Positions 1 through 11,966 of a stretch of 64,000 bases of DNA are shown one piece after another (within the stretch, counting starts at the first letter, position 1; every line of letters begins with the position of its first letter). Source of the DNA: Nectonema munidae (taxonomy: Eukaryota > Nematomorpha > Nectonematoida > Nectonematidae). The DNA lies in NCBI GenBank assembly GCA_030549495.1, contig JAUIRK010001010.1, positions 1-64,000 of the forward strand. The letters are read 5' to 3'. The position numbers and the translations under genes are program-made. The notes beneath the pieces are model-generated. The model was given only the letters and a program-made list of their open reading frames with translations, did no database searches and was not told the DNA's origin.

Positions 1-2142
1 TTCGTTTTCTTGTATTTAATTCAAAAAGAAAATTCTATTTTTTGAAATTCTTTAGCATTTTAACCTAATAAAAATTAAAAATTTTAGTGAATTTTAGTTA
101 CCTAAAGGGCTTTTAACTCAGGTACAATAATTGTGAGTTATGTCAACTGCATAGAAGAAAAAAAATATATAAAGAAAGTGAAAAAATATTTTTAATGGGG
201 GTCATTTTTGACCACAATCTCACTTCAAATTAAAATAGAACTTTACCGAAACAATTGGAATTAAAAAAAGGCAAATTATATAAAATTTTATATTTTTCTT
301 TTAAAAAGTATATATAAGCGTTTTAGAGTCATTTTTAACCCCATTGAAATTTGAAACTCAAAATTATAGTGTTTATATAATTACTTTTATTCAGTAAATC
401 TAGACAAATACACAAGACTTTTAGTTTTACATATAAAAAATAATCAGTAAAAGTCTGCGGATATTCAATAGTGGTGAGTCATTTTAATTTATTTTCTGGA
501 AAATATTATACATAAAAACAGAATAATACATTAAAATTAAAGTTATCTCTACTTGCCTTTAATCTTCAGGTTTTAGTGTACTTATTATATAAAATAAAGC
601 TGTATAATTAAATAGAATAGTTTTCAAAAAAAATTGAGAAATATGTCAAAAAATATTGTAAAATCATTTTAGCATAAACACGATTATTTTATTTTGGAAT
701 AATCTAACATTTTCTAGATTTGTTAATTTAAGTTATTTTATAATAAAATTTATATATATTTACTTGTTAAGAAATTTTAAAGTTTTTATTTATATTTTGT
801 TTAATATTATTTTTTTTTCTTTGAAAAATAAAAAATTTTGCTTTAATTTTTTCGCATAGACATTTCAATCCTTATCGAGGTAACAAAATTGGTTCACAAT
901 TATAAAAATTTTCCATTCTTATCATCAGAATGAGGTCTTTGACATAACTTTATAGATTAAGATGATATTTTTCTGAATAAGAAACTCGAGATTTATATGT
1001 ATGTCAAGTTTCATGTTCATATCTTTTTTTATTAGGTGGCAATTTAACTTTGTTTCTGTCAGCTCATTTTGCCACGACCCCTTATTTTTAAATCGTGTGT
1101 TTATTTTAAATTAGTTAAATACTTTTTAATTAAATTTGTAATGTAAGGGGCGAGAGTAAGGTTAGTTCGATGCCTGCTTGAATTCAACCGGGCATCAAAG
1201 CTTTCTTGCTCTTAATTTCACATTAGCTTTGCATTTGTCACTTCTTGATAAAAACATTATTATTTTTGTAGCAATATACTAAGCACTTCAATTTTAAAAA
1301 TCGCTTATAAAATTTTTGATTTTTTTATTCATTTATTTTTACTATAATTATATCAGCATTTCTTATTTTTGCGTTCTCTTACAAGTTGAAACAATCAAGA
1401 TCTGAATATTTACGAAAGAAAAAATATTCTACTCTTATATTTAGCATCCACGTACAAAATAAATTTTAATTCTAAAAAATATATACATTTTATAAAAATT
1501 TAATTTTTCGCTCAAACTAACAAACAATCTTCATAACAATTTTCACAGGTCATAATCTAAATTAACAAAATCCCAACTTTTAAAATTCTTTTGATAAAAT
1601 TAATAATGAAAACCTTTTAAATATATCTAGTCAAAAATAATTTCATGTATATGATACCCAAAAGTATTTTCATGCATGGATATTTTGTTTATTTTCGATA
1701 ATTTTTTGTTCCCATTATGATGAGACGGGATTTTTTTCAAATATTTTTCTCTTACATTATTTCACAAAGTATTTAAAATTTAAAAATTAATTTTGTTTAT
1801 TTAATTTGTATAATATTAAATAATTTTTAAGAATAACCGTCTTTCCTCTCTTCCTTTTTCGATGGATATATTTGTACTAAATTCTCACCGTTTTCCGAAA
1901 TTCCGAAGCTTGATAATTTTACCATAAAGAACAAATATTGGTTTCTAAAAGATTGTAAAAGATATGTTTACAACTATTACTACAGTGATTTTTATTGATG
2001 AATTAAAATTTAATAAATATATTTATTTTTTAATTTTACTTAGCCAGAGGGGATTTACAGGACCAATTTTTAATCCTGAAAACATGGTAGAAATTGAAAA
2101 GATGCACGAAAATCCATTGAAAAAATTGAAAATATTAGATCC
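1..2142. other. AT-rich intergenic DNA, no gene seen
   Basis: No convincing coding exon, RNA gene or transposon end is visible. The stretch is AT-rich with many A and T homopolymers. One less AT-rich patch near 1140-1200 contains a short inverted repeat (GATGCC facing GGGCATC) that I cannot assign to anything. Confidence 0.5.
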
Positions 2143-2150
2143 GACTCTAC

Positions 2151-2434
2151 CAGTGGGGGATCCAGGAATCTTTTGTCGGGGGGGGGGGGGGTATACTAAT
2201 ATTATCAAAATATTTTACACATTTTATTAGGGAAGAAATTTGAAAACGTAAGTAAAATAAATGATTAAAATTATATTACAAAGTCTTTTCTTCTTTCTTT
2301 TTGCTTTGAAAATCGATCAATGACTTCATCAATTTTGATTTCTATTTTAGGGTGGACTCCAACCTTAATTTTTCTTGAATAGATTGCTGGTGGGAGGGGG
2401 GGGGGTATGCATCCCCCCTCTCGGTTCATCCCTG
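2151..2434. mobile_element. hAT-type MITE with perfect 8-bp target duplication
   Basis: A 284-bp non-autonomous element. It begins CAGTGGGGGATCC and ends TTCATCCCTG, whose reverse complement begins CAGGGATGAACC, giving short terminal inverted repeats. It is flanked by a perfect 8-bp direct repeat GACTCTAC (2143-2150 and 2435-2442), the size made by hAT transposases. Long G tracts lie just inside both ends. It has no coding capacity of its own; short frames through it are incidental. Confidence 0.8.
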
Positions 2435-2442
2435 GACTCTAC

Positions 2443-3920
2443 ATTGACTCATTATAAAAAATTCAGGACATAGTTTCTTTTTATCCTTAGTAATTGTTCG
2501 TATATAAAATTAATTTTTTATTTATTCAAAAGTTCCAATCACAAGAGAGTTCTTGTCTAAAATAGTTTTTAAATCACAAGAAAATTATCCCTTCCAGTTT
2601 TGTAAAATCTTTATCAATTGAAATTATCAAGAATATCTTTTTTTTTTCTTATAATTATGGGCCAGTAAATGGCCTATTACTATCTCTGGCTTCTACAAAT
2701 CAGTTCAATGCTTATCCACATTTGGATTTTAGCGATACTTGTCTTCTGGAAGCATCTAAACAAAAAAAATTATCTTCAATAAACTTTGTTAAAATATAAA
2801 AACTGATGTTATACTTTTATCAATTAAAAATTTTTATATTCTTTTTTTTATTTCATTTTTCGTAAAATAATAAATTTTTCCTAAAAATAATTTATATTGA
2901 CTAAAATATCTTTTTTTAGTTTCATAATAAAAATTAATTCATGTCAATAAATAATAAAATTTTGTTAAAAAAGAGAAAAATTGTGTATTTATATGAGGAT
3001 GCGCAAAGGCAAGATGAACTTTTTTGTTATTAGTATAGAAATGCTTATTATACGAGAGCATATTTTTGACATGCATGTTAGATCGCATTATTTTTAGGTT
3101 TAAAAGAGAATCCAATATGGTAAGAGAATTTTTGCAAAACATCACAACAGATCCAATCCTTTTAAATCTCACTCAGTTAGTTTCTCTCATTTTAATTCTC
3201 AAAAAATTATCAAATTGAAAGATGTCATAAACGGATTCGACAACATTATCCGATTAGTTTATAGCAAATATAAAGAATTTTTTTATGTTTAGGAAAAGAC
3301 TTTTTTTCTCGCCCAGATTCTTTATAAGGATTCGTTCTTTTAATCATAGATAGAGTTATAACTTATAACCAAGTTAAATGTTTTAAAGAAAAAATAATTC
3401 GATAAGTTCTGTTTTCCAAATATAGATCATTTGATACCACTCAGATTTTGATTTTTGATAGAAGTGACATTTATCTGATATTTTTATAACACCATAACCA
3501 TAAATGAAACATCTTATCAAGTTTTCTTGATATCTTACTTCGGTATTTAGGCTTTCAATTAAATCTAGTATTTTTTTACTCTTTCATTCTATGTTTAAAT
3601 CAAGGGCGCACATCTGGGGGGGGGGGGCGAAAATGACCTTCGCCCCCCCCCCCCAATAATTTTCTATAAGTAAGATTGCTGCTTGTTTATAAAAACACAA
3701 TAAGTAAGCAATGTTTATCACAGTGTCTCGTAGTATTTTTGAGCAAACACATGTTGATGATCCACTAGATTTTCTCATCTTTTGTCACAGTGATGATTCT
3801 ATTTCTCTCCCCTCTGTTTTTCTCTTCCGCTTTCTCTGCTAAAACTCAATCATTCACTCAGCTCTCTTCTTTCATCCAAGCCCTCTTCTCTTGTTAAGCT
3901 CTCCTATCTCATTCAGTTTT
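2443..3920. other. Intergenic DNA with a G/C-run inverted repeat and a pyrimidine tract
   Basis: No gene is recognised. At about 3605-3655 a G run (GGGGGGGGGGGGCG) faces a C run (CGCCCCCCCCCCCC) across about 13 bases, a likely MITE remnant or foldback. From about 3795 to 3928 the + strand is almost all pyrimidine with CTCTTC-like words. The rest is plain AT-rich DNA. Confidence 0.45.
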
Positions 3921-3929
3921 CTTCTCTCC

Positions 3930-3960
3930 AGTGACGTAGCTAGGCTGGGCATGAGAAGCC
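3930..3960 (+). mobile_element. Possible hAT terminus fragment
   Basis: The string CAGTGACGTAGCTAGGCTGG has the CAG start and composition of hAT terminal inverted repeats seen in many animals. I could not pair it with a matching opposite end or a target duplication, so it may be a solo terminus or a degraded element. Confidence 0.3.
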
Positions 3961-4079
3961 GTGCCCACACTCCTATGTTACGCATACTTATGCGATATCA
4001 CTTTTTGAAAATTTCTCCAATGAAAGGATCAAGAAAGTATAAATAATGTTGCGCAAGTTTTTTGTTTTTAAATTGTGCC

Positions 4080-4395
4080 CCTTCGTCCCATGGACAATTC
4101 GCCCCATTATTTTCATAAGACAGTTCGTCCCATGGACAATTCGCTCCATTATTTTCATAAGACATTTTGTTTCATGGACAATTCGCCCCGTTATTTTCAT
4201 AAGACATTTTGTCTCATGGACAATTCTAAAAAATTCAGAGATAAATTGATTAATTTGAAATAATTTAATAGAGATAAAATAAACAAGAATATAAATTTTT
4301 TTAATAATTTTACACATATAATAAGCAAAGATGGATGAAACTAATAGCCTATGAGACAATTTGTCAGGGGGCAAATTGTCTATGAGGGGAAATGT
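4080..4395. repeat. 42-bp tandem repeat with facing inverted end (MITE-like)
   Basis: About 3.4 copies of a 42-bp unit containing CATGGACAATTCGCCCC start at 4089, 4131, 4173 and 4215, exactly 42 bp apart. At 4345-4390 the inverted motif (GACAATTTGTC, then GGGGCAAATTGTC) appears, so the array looks like one end of an element whose other end is at about 4396. Because 42 is a multiple of three, frames run through it on both strands, but these look incidental rather than protein-coding. Confidence 0.6.
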
Positions 4396-4689
4396 CAGTC
4401 GACCGTTATTTAAATAATTTTTTAATTATAAGGGCTAGCTACTTAAACATTGGCTTTTGCTGCTTATAAAAACTTGAAAATATCAAATAAACTCTAATTC
4501 TTTATGCCTCCTATTATTTTGAAATTATTCTGAGAACAGACGGTTCCATTTAATAGTGAAAATTGCTTTATTAGTTTATTTTGTTTCCTTTCTCTCTTAT
4601 GTTAATTATGTAGCAAATTTTTTAATTTTGAGTAAAAGGTAAGGTGCAGCGGATGTATTTTCTTTGACCAGGCACTGATGTACCGCTTA

Positions 4690-4790
4690 TGTCAAACTAT
4701 GAACAAATTCGTATCGATGAGGAATCGAATCTAGAGGCTTCCGTGCTATGTCCATCATCTCAATCAACCTGCCATGCCACCCATAGAGTA
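4690..4790 (-). repeat. Possible tRNA-derived SINE fragment
   Basis: Read on the minus strand this stretch resembles a tRNA body: a GGTGGCATGGCAGG head, and the B-box-like string GATTCGATTCC near 4725. Stems are imperfect, so it is not a functional tRNA. It lies immediately left of the hAT insertion at 4801. Confidence 0.35.
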
Positions 4791-4800
4791 TGCTGTAGGG

Positions 4801-7052
4801 CAGGGGTCGAGAAACTATGGCTCGCGAGCCAGATGTGGCTCTTATGAATGCTGCATCTGGCTCGCAGACAAATTTTTAATTATAAAAAAATGTTTCGTCA
4901 GACTCCGTTGCGCATGCGCAAACCGGCAACTAAAACGCGGTAAATCACCGTTTGTTTAAACCATGTTTTTTATTTCAGAAACCCTTTTAAGAAGATGGCT
5001 AAAAGAAAAAAATACGAAGAGTATCGCACTTTTCAGCAGGAATGGACAGAGGAACTTGCCTTTGTGGAGAGAGCAGGTTCTGCAGTGTGTCTAATATGCA
5101 ATGATAAAATTGCATCTATGAAACGGTCAAATGTAAAGCGGCACTTCGACACACGCCATAGTACATTTGCATCGAAGTATCCTGCGGGGGACAGCAGGAA
5201 GAAAGCATGTCAAGAGCTACTATCAAGAGTGCAAGCTAGTCAGCAGCAACTCCGTGTTTGGACCCAACAAGGTGACTGGAATTCGGCTAGCTTTGCTGGT
5301 GCTTTAGCAATTGTGAGAAACGGAAAGCCATTCACAGATGGGGAGTATGCCAAAGCATTCATGCTTGATGTTGCCAATGAACTTTTTGATGACTTTTCGG
5401 ATAAAGACAAGATAATTAAACGGATAAAAGACATGCCTCTGTCAGCAAAAACTGTTCACGATCGCACCATCATGATGTCAAATCAAATTGAGGCAACGCA
5501 AGTGAAGGACATAAATGCGGCGCCGTTTTTTTCTCTCGCTTTGGATGAGTCAACAGACGTAAGCAATTTATCCCAATTCAGCGTAATGGCAAGGTATGTT
5601 GTCGGTGACACAGTATATGAGGAAAGTCTTGCTGTTTTGCCTATGAAAGAGACAACAAGAGGGGAGGATTTATTCAAGTCATTCATCAAGTTCGCCGAAG
5701 AAAAAAATCTACCGATGGATAAACTTGTTTCGGTGTGCACTGATGGCGCTCCGTGCATGGTGGGGAAAAACAGAGGATTCGTAGCGCTTCTTCGTGAACA
5801 TGAAAAGAGACGCATCTCAAGTTTTCACTGCATCCTACATCAGGAGGCGCTTTGTGCTCAGATGTCTGGCGAGCAGCTGGGTGTGGTGATGTCGCTGGTC
5901 GTTCGAGTGGTCATCTTTATTGTTGCCCGAGTTTTAAATGATCGCCAGTTTAAAACACTGCTGGATGAAGTTGGGATTAATTATCTTGGTCGACTTCTGT
6001 ACAATAACGTGCGTTGGTTGTCAAGGGGGAAGGTGCTCAGCCGTTTTGCGGGTTGTTTGAGCGAAATCCGGACTTTTCTTGAAATGAAAAATGTCGAGCA
6101 TCCCGAGTTAGCTGACACTGAGTGGCTCCTGAAGTTCTACTATCTCGTGGACATGACTGAACATCTAAACCAGCTCAACATGAAAATGCAAGGTGTTGGA
6201 AATACAATCTTATCCCTGCAACAAGCAGTGTCTGCATTTGAAAACAAGCTAGAACTCTTCATCACCGACATTGAAACAGGTCGTTTACTACACTTTGAAA
6301 AACTGGGTGAGTTTAAAGATGCATGCACAGCAAGTGACCCTTCGCAACATCTTGATCTTCAGCAGCTAGCAGGCTTCACATCTAATCTCCTGCAGTCATT
6401 CAAAGCGCGCTTTGGAGAATTTCCCCGAGCGCACTCGTCTTTTTAAGTTCATCACCCATCCACACAAGTGTGGAGTGGACAGCGCTGACCTGAGTTACAT
6501 CCCCGGTATTTCCGAAAGAGATTTTGAGCTACAAGCTGCTGACCTGAAAGCCTCAGATATGTGGGTGAATAAGTTCAAGTCACTGAATGAAGATTTGGAA
6601 AGATTCGCACGACAGCAAGCAGAGTTGGCCAACCAACACAAGTGGGCAGAAATGAAAAAACTTAAGCCCATAGACCAGCTGATTGTCAAAACTTGGAACG
6701 CGCTTCCCGTCACATACCAGACACTGCAGCGTGTGAGTATTGCTGTACTGACAATGTTCGGCTCTACGTATGCATGTGAGCAGTCTTTCTCACATCTAAA
6801 GAACATTAAGACCAACCTACGATCACGTTTGACGGATGGAAGTCTTAACGCCTGCATGAAGCTTAACCTCACCAAGTATAAACCAGACTACAAAGCCATC
6901 AGTAAAACCATGCAGCACCAAAAGTCACATTAATGCTAAGAAATATTCATCATTAATTAGAAACAGTATAACAATATATGGCTCTCACGGAATTACATTT
7001 AAAAATGTGTGGTGCTTATGGCTCTCTCAGCCAAAAAGGTTCCCGACCCCTG
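4801..7052 (+). mobile_element. Near-intact hAT transposon (GTF2IRD2/Charlie8-like)
   Basis: A complete 2.25-kb hAT element. Its ends are CAGGGGTCGAGAA on the left and, as reverse complement, CAGGGGTCGGGAA on the right. It is flanked by a perfect 8-bp duplication CTGTAGGG (4793-4800 and 7053-7060). Subterminal GTGGCTCTTATG and GGTGCTTATGGCTCT motifs resemble each other. The interior is visibly richer in G and C than the flanks, consistent with a young insertion from a different base-composition background. Confidence 0.9.
4995..6933 (+). pseudogene. hAT transposase, BED finger plus RNase H-like fold, one frameshift
   Basis: Cut-and-paste transposase resembling the C-terminal half of GTF2IRD2. 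A first frame of 483 codons (4995-6446) and an overlapping second frame that reads to 6933 join at one single-base frameshift near 6416-6425, giving roughly 640 residues. Visible parts in order: a BED-type zinc finger (CLIC ... H-x4-H, about residues 32-55); the first catalytic Asp in LALDESTDVSNLSQ (about 180); the second in SVCTDGAPCMVGK (about 250); the CxxH motif in FHCILHQEALC; the conserved NNVRWLSRGKV; and the C-terminal dimerisation block with the third acidic residue in YACEQSFSHLKNI. Only the frameshift breaks the gene. The ATG at 4995 lies about 190 bp inside the left end. Confidence 0.9.
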
Positions 7053-7060
7053 CTGTAGGG

Positions 7061-7549
7061 AATACATCAAATTAAAAAACTTAAGTTATGCTCTAAAATT
7101 TTTTAGTTTTTGTTGAAGCTCTAAAACTTTTTCTGATAGACTTTTTTTCCTTAAAAGTTATTATAAAAGGCAAATCATTGCAAAATGTTAAGTTATTTTA
7201 CTTTTTGTAGCTTGTATCAATTTAGCTTTTAAACTATTTTTGAATGATGCTGAGTAAAATGAAATAATGCGATCTTAATTTTTTGTTTCCACAATTATAA
7301 CTTCGTTTTGTACCCTTGCCCCTGAATCAATCACATTTTTTTCATATAAACATCGCAGGGGGTCTAGTAGACTCTTTGCCTTTAGACTACATTCACTCAT
7401 ATAAAACTATCCAACCTTCAGTTATTTGTTTTCTCTATGAATCAAATATCCTTTCATCAATTCCTGTAATGTGCCTGGTAGACTACTTCATTTTTCAAAT
7501 GAAAAGCCTATTCCACCCCCTAACATTTTTGGATTTTTTTAAACTAGTG
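7061..7549. other. Intergenic DNA between two insertions
   Basis: Plain AT-rich sequence with no recognisable exon. A weakly repeated string around GGTCTAGTAGACTCTTTGCC and GCCTGGTAGACTACTTC is visible but too degenerate to assign. Confidence 0.4.
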
Positions 7550-7559
7550 TATATTCGAT

Positions 7560-8132
7560 GGTTGTAGCTAAGAATGCCCCCAGAAAAAATGCTTCCGGGA
7601 AAAATGCCCCCAATTAAAAAGTAGGAAAAAATGCCACCTAATTTTTGATTTTTAGGATTTTTTTAATTATATTAATATTTTTATTTGGTACCGTTTTGAA
7701 AGGCTAAATTTCTAAAATTTCTTAATCTATAGGGTTTTTTTCTTTATAAAGTTCTTGAAAACAATAGCAAATGTGCAGATTTGTGGGAATGTGTTCTTAA
7801 AATCAGTTAAAATAAATATTATATTTAGAAAGTGTTCTGATACACAGAAAGTCCAAAAATATTTGCTGTTTTATAAAAAAATTTTGTATTTAAAAAATTG
7901 TCGTATGTTGAGTTTTTTAGTTTACTTTAATTAAATTTTAAATGTTTTAGTGAAAAGTTAACTTTTTTTTTTTACAAAAAATCTTCATTTGACATATCTT
8001 TTTTTTAATTTTAATTAATAATTTTTTGTGTTGGGGCATTTTTTCCTAATTTTAAATTGGGGCATTTTTTCCTACTCTTTAATTGGGGGCATTTTTTCCT
8101 ACTTTTTAATTCGGGGCATTTTTTCTGCGCAC
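7560..8132. mobile_element. MITE with tandem-repeat inverted ends and 10-bp target duplication
   Basis: A 573-bp non-autonomous element flanked by a perfect 10-bp direct repeat TATATTCGAT (7550-7559 and 8133-8142). Its left end carries repeats of AAAAAATGCCCCCAATTAAA and its right end carries the inverse, three or four copies of GGGGCATTTTTTCCTA spaced by AT-rich linker. The duplication length and array-like ends match the Mutator-like element at 12350 better than hAT or piggyBac. There is no coding capacity. Confidence 0.8.
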
Positions 8133-8179
8133 TATATTCGATATGCAAATTTAATTAAAATATTTTCGCTGGAAGTATA

Positions 8180-9735
8180 GTATTTAAATTCACCAATTTT
8201 GTCTGCTGTCAGTTTCTTCAAGAGCGTCATCAAGGCTATCATCATTATCATCGGTAAACGGAGAAGGATTGGCGAAGGAGAAGCGTTGGCGATTTTTCTT
8301 TCTTTTGATGTTGCCGCAAACTTGTTCATGTGCACTGCCACTATCACACAATTCTTTTTTTTCTCATCACTTTTCTTGCTCGCTCTCTCGATAAAACACT
8401 TTGCTTGCGCATATGGTTATCATTCATCGTTTTTCTCTCATACTATTATTTATAATAATAATAATTATTATTTTAATAACAAAATATTTATGAAAATAGT
8501 TTTGAATAAACAAAAATCTTTTCAAATTGCATTGTTTTTCCATTTTTAATATTTTAATATTCAAAATTTTTCTATTTTTATTTTATAATATAAAATTTTG
8601 GACAATTTTAAGTAACGTAGGCTCGTTTAAGAAAAAATTTTCATAAAAATTCTAGAATTTAGTATAATAAGTTGGGTAAAAGCGTAAAAAAGCATCATTT
8701 TTTAAACCTATAGTTGATTTTTTTAGACAAGATATAGAAGTTGAATTTTTTTGTAGTAGACATTTTTGATTAAAAAGAAATTATCGTTTAGAATTTTTAT
8801 ATAGGGGTAAACGTTAAAAAAAACTTTTTTCAGTTTTGTGTAATATTTACTTCAAATTAATATTCAGTTTTTGTTATAGTTACAATTTTACATCTAAAAT
8901 CCTGACTTAAATTTTTAATGAAAAGTTTTATTGTATAAATTATTAATATGATATCCTCTAATATAAACTTTTTTAAGCTGATATTTCGCAACAATTATTT
9001 TTGAAAGGTTTTTTAGTTATTATTAGGTTATTGTTTTGCTTGTCAACATTGATAGACCAATAATGAAGATGTGATAATTAAAAAAATGTATAAACATTTG
9101 CAATTTACTAGCTGTATTGCTTTCAAAAAAAAGTGAAGATAAAAATAGAGAAAATATGTGATATGGCAGTGGTCATTTGCAGCAGTAACAGTTAGTATGT
9201 GCTACAAAGTGATGAGGAAAAAAAGATAAGGAGATGGTGGCTAATGTAGATGAGAAAGAAGCAAGGCGGCAACATCAAACAATTGCAAAATCGCCAACGC
9301 TTCTCCTAGAACCTTATCATCATACAATGCATCATCTTCAGTTCCATCCATAGCACATGAAATACCACATTTCTTAAAAGATTTCACAATTATATTTTCC
9401 TTCGCATACCACTGTTGGGCTTTTTACTCCACTGTTTTTTTCAACTCAAAATTTAGGCCATAAAAAAATATGTAAGGTGGATGAAAATTAACACCCAAAT
9501 TTGAAGAAATTAATGAAGTTTTCATTTTTCACTTCGATTTAAATTTTTAACAAAAATTTCAGGAGTTGATGACCCAAAAGTCAACCTGACTTCAAAAAAA
9601 AATTTCAATATTTTTTGATTTTTCGTAAGACTTCCATAAAACATTTTTTATATAAAGATTAGGAAACTTCTGTTATTTTTGTGTGATAAAATCTGATGAA
9701 AAAAATGATTTTTAAAAAACAAGCAAAAAAATTTA
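8180..9735. repeat. Intergenic DNA containing a diverged inverted repeat
   Basis: A segment at 8259-8325 reappears inverted and diverged at about 9268-9318 (shared core GGCAACATCAAA ... TCGCCAACGCTTCTCC). Read outward both arms could encode a basic then acidic peptide, suggesting two copies of the 5' part of some transposon gene in inverted orientation. The spacer is AT-rich and shows nothing recognisable. Confidence 0.4.
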
Positions 9736-9754
9736 TTAACGCCATCTATATATT

Positions 9755-11682
9755 TTAAATTACAATGCAAAAACAAAAATGTATAAACTTATCTGCTATC
9801 AGAGTGACAAGTAGGCCATATCGATAAGAATGCCTTTTGCAAATAAATTTTTTACAAAACGAGCACTTTCTGGTACCCCTGCTTCTTGGTTTGCATTCCG
9901 GAATAGTGCAGTATCCTCTGCTATTCGAACTACTTTCATTTATTTCTCTTTGAGGGAGAAATCCATAATACGATAAAATATTTTTGATAGGTCGTGATAT
10001 TTGTGAAACTTTAGAGCGTACAAGCATTGACTGTTCACAAATTTTGAGAGAAAATGTGTATCCTGCCTCCTTTTCTAGTTGAGCAATGTGTATCGGAGTT
10101 GAAACTATAAATTACCCAAGAGTTGAACGCTGTAATATCTAAGTAATTTGTAAAAACAGCCATAGTCCATCTTCTACTAAGCTTATAGGATGTAAAATCC
10201 CTTGCCATTCTGTTGAAACAATCAACACCGCTTTTATACTTATTGTAAAGAACCAAGGTTTCGGGCTTGTTTTTATACGATGTTATAGCCACACCCCGAG
10301 TATGTTGGGAAGATAAGATATAAACCGCTTTAAAATTTTGCCTAGCATGTTTCATCGGAATGTAAGTTAAAATAGAAGCATACTCTGAGTAAACGAACTT
10401 ACTCTCAGTTTCTTGTAAGTTTAAATTACGAATGTATTTAGGTTTCAGAATATTGGGTAGAAAACGACGATTTGAGTTTATAGTGCCGCAAATAGTTAAA
10501 TCTTTGCTTAGGGCCCACTTCGCTAGTTCATGAGATGTGAAAAAGCGATCAAGAAAAACTCCACATCCCCGTGGTAAATTTGATCAAATTATTAATCTTT
10601 TACAAATTTCTAAACTAGAAAAATAACATTTATCAAGCAAACCAGAAATCTAAATTTCAGGCTTCATTACATAAAAAGTGTTAGCATCATTCATATGATA
10701 TACTTTGATACCATAGTGGCCGGGTTTACTCTTATCGTATATTTTTATGGGACATCCTCCTCTGAACTTGACTAGTTGCTCATCAATAGTAACTGCATCT
10801 AGAGGCGTCCAATACCTATGACAATTATCAAAAAAATGACTATGAATCACTCTGATATAGTTTATCATTTTGATATCTATCAATTGAACAATCAAAACGA
10901 ATAAAAATATTTATATATGTGAACATCCTTCTTCCCATCGCTGCACGCAAAAAAGGGTCGCCATTTTTGGAGAAAAGATACCGCGTCGCTATTCTTTGGT
11001 CTTTAGCTTGTCCAATGTAAATAAGACATCCAAAGTAAGCTAGTAGGTCACTTATATTAAACCTTTCATGGCAAGCTTTTAACTCTTCCCATTTTGAAAT
11101 GCTTTTACTAAATAAATTATTTTTACTATACATCTCATGTCGGACAAAATATAAACCCCAAAATCAGTCTTTAGAAGTTCATAAATTAGAAAGTTTTATA
11201 GGAATCATAAAAAATAATGAAACTTGTATAGTTCAGGAATGTCTTCTAAAGACTGATTTTTTGAGCATATATTTTTATAAAGTTGAAAAAACTTACTTGT
11301 AAATTTCTTCTGCTTTTTTCTTCGTCTCAAAAATATGGGTTATTATAGTAATATCAAAGAACAAATTGAAAATTTTGACAATATCCTTTAGATTTTTTGC
11401 TTCATTTGTTGGACCATATGGACGTAGAGATAAATTATGGCAATTTCGAGCTTGAACACGACCAGTGATGGAGTCTTGAGATTCCCAAAAATATCTTGTA
11501 CCGTCCGGGGCTATCAAGTTTTCATCCACATTTTCCAGAGTTTCTTCTCTTTCCTCAAGTTCTTCAAATTACTCTTCTCTTGAAAGGGGAACTTCTTCAT
11601 ATATATCCGACGCTGAATCGTCCGATATATAAAAGTACTCATCAGATTCGGTAGACGTTGAATATTCGCTTGAAGTGTCCAT
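9755..11682 (-). pseudogene. piggyBac transposase A (PGBD-like), multiply broken
   Basis: DDE_Tnp_1_7 transposase. Exon 1 (11297-11682) starts at an ATG at 11682, has a Ser/acidic N-terminus and the family signature NLIAPDGTRYFW, carries an in-frame TAA near 11569, and ends at a strong GTAAGT donor. Coding resumes from about 11133 (LLAYFGCLIYIG). Catalytic aspartates are visible in AVTIDEQLVKF, GVFLDRFFTSHEL and KSGVDCFNRM. The C-terminus has the zinc-binding Cys-rich domain (GYCTIPECKPRSRGTRKCSF). A frameshift near 10855 and stops near 10650 and 10035 show that it is dead. Confidence 0.85.
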
Positions 11683-11748
11683 GATTGTGGCAAATAACAA
11701 AATAATGAATGTGAAAAAACTTATTCAACACAAAGCTTTGTATCGTAA

Positions 11749-11966
11749 ATCAACGGTGAATGCTGTGCAAAAGGAATTATCTTCCACAAAGAGAACACAT
11801 AAACAAAATGCCAAACAGATATTGATTTTTATTACGCAAGGTTTGCTAATGAATATAAATCAACAGTGAATGCTGTGCAAAAGGAATTATCTCCCACAAA
11901 GACAACACATAAACAAATGCCAAACAGATATTGATTTTTATTACGCAAGGTTTGCTACATACTGTC
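11749..11966. repeat. 110-bp tandem duplication in the piggyBac A leader
   Basis: Two nearly identical copies of a 110-bp unit lie head to tail (GAATGCTGTGCAAAAGGAAT occurs at about 11758 and 11868). Copies differ by a few substitutions and one missing A. The duplication lies between the transposase start and the right terminus. On the + strand a frame downstream ends in a C2-H2-like pattern (CPTC ... HWKMRHF, to 12172), probably fortuitous. Confidence 0.8.

Noticed and set aside
3988-4374. 128-codon minus-strand frame with repeated RIVHETKCLMKI
   Set aside because: Product of the 42-bp tandem repeat; open because 42 is divisible by three, and the flanking parts do not look coding.
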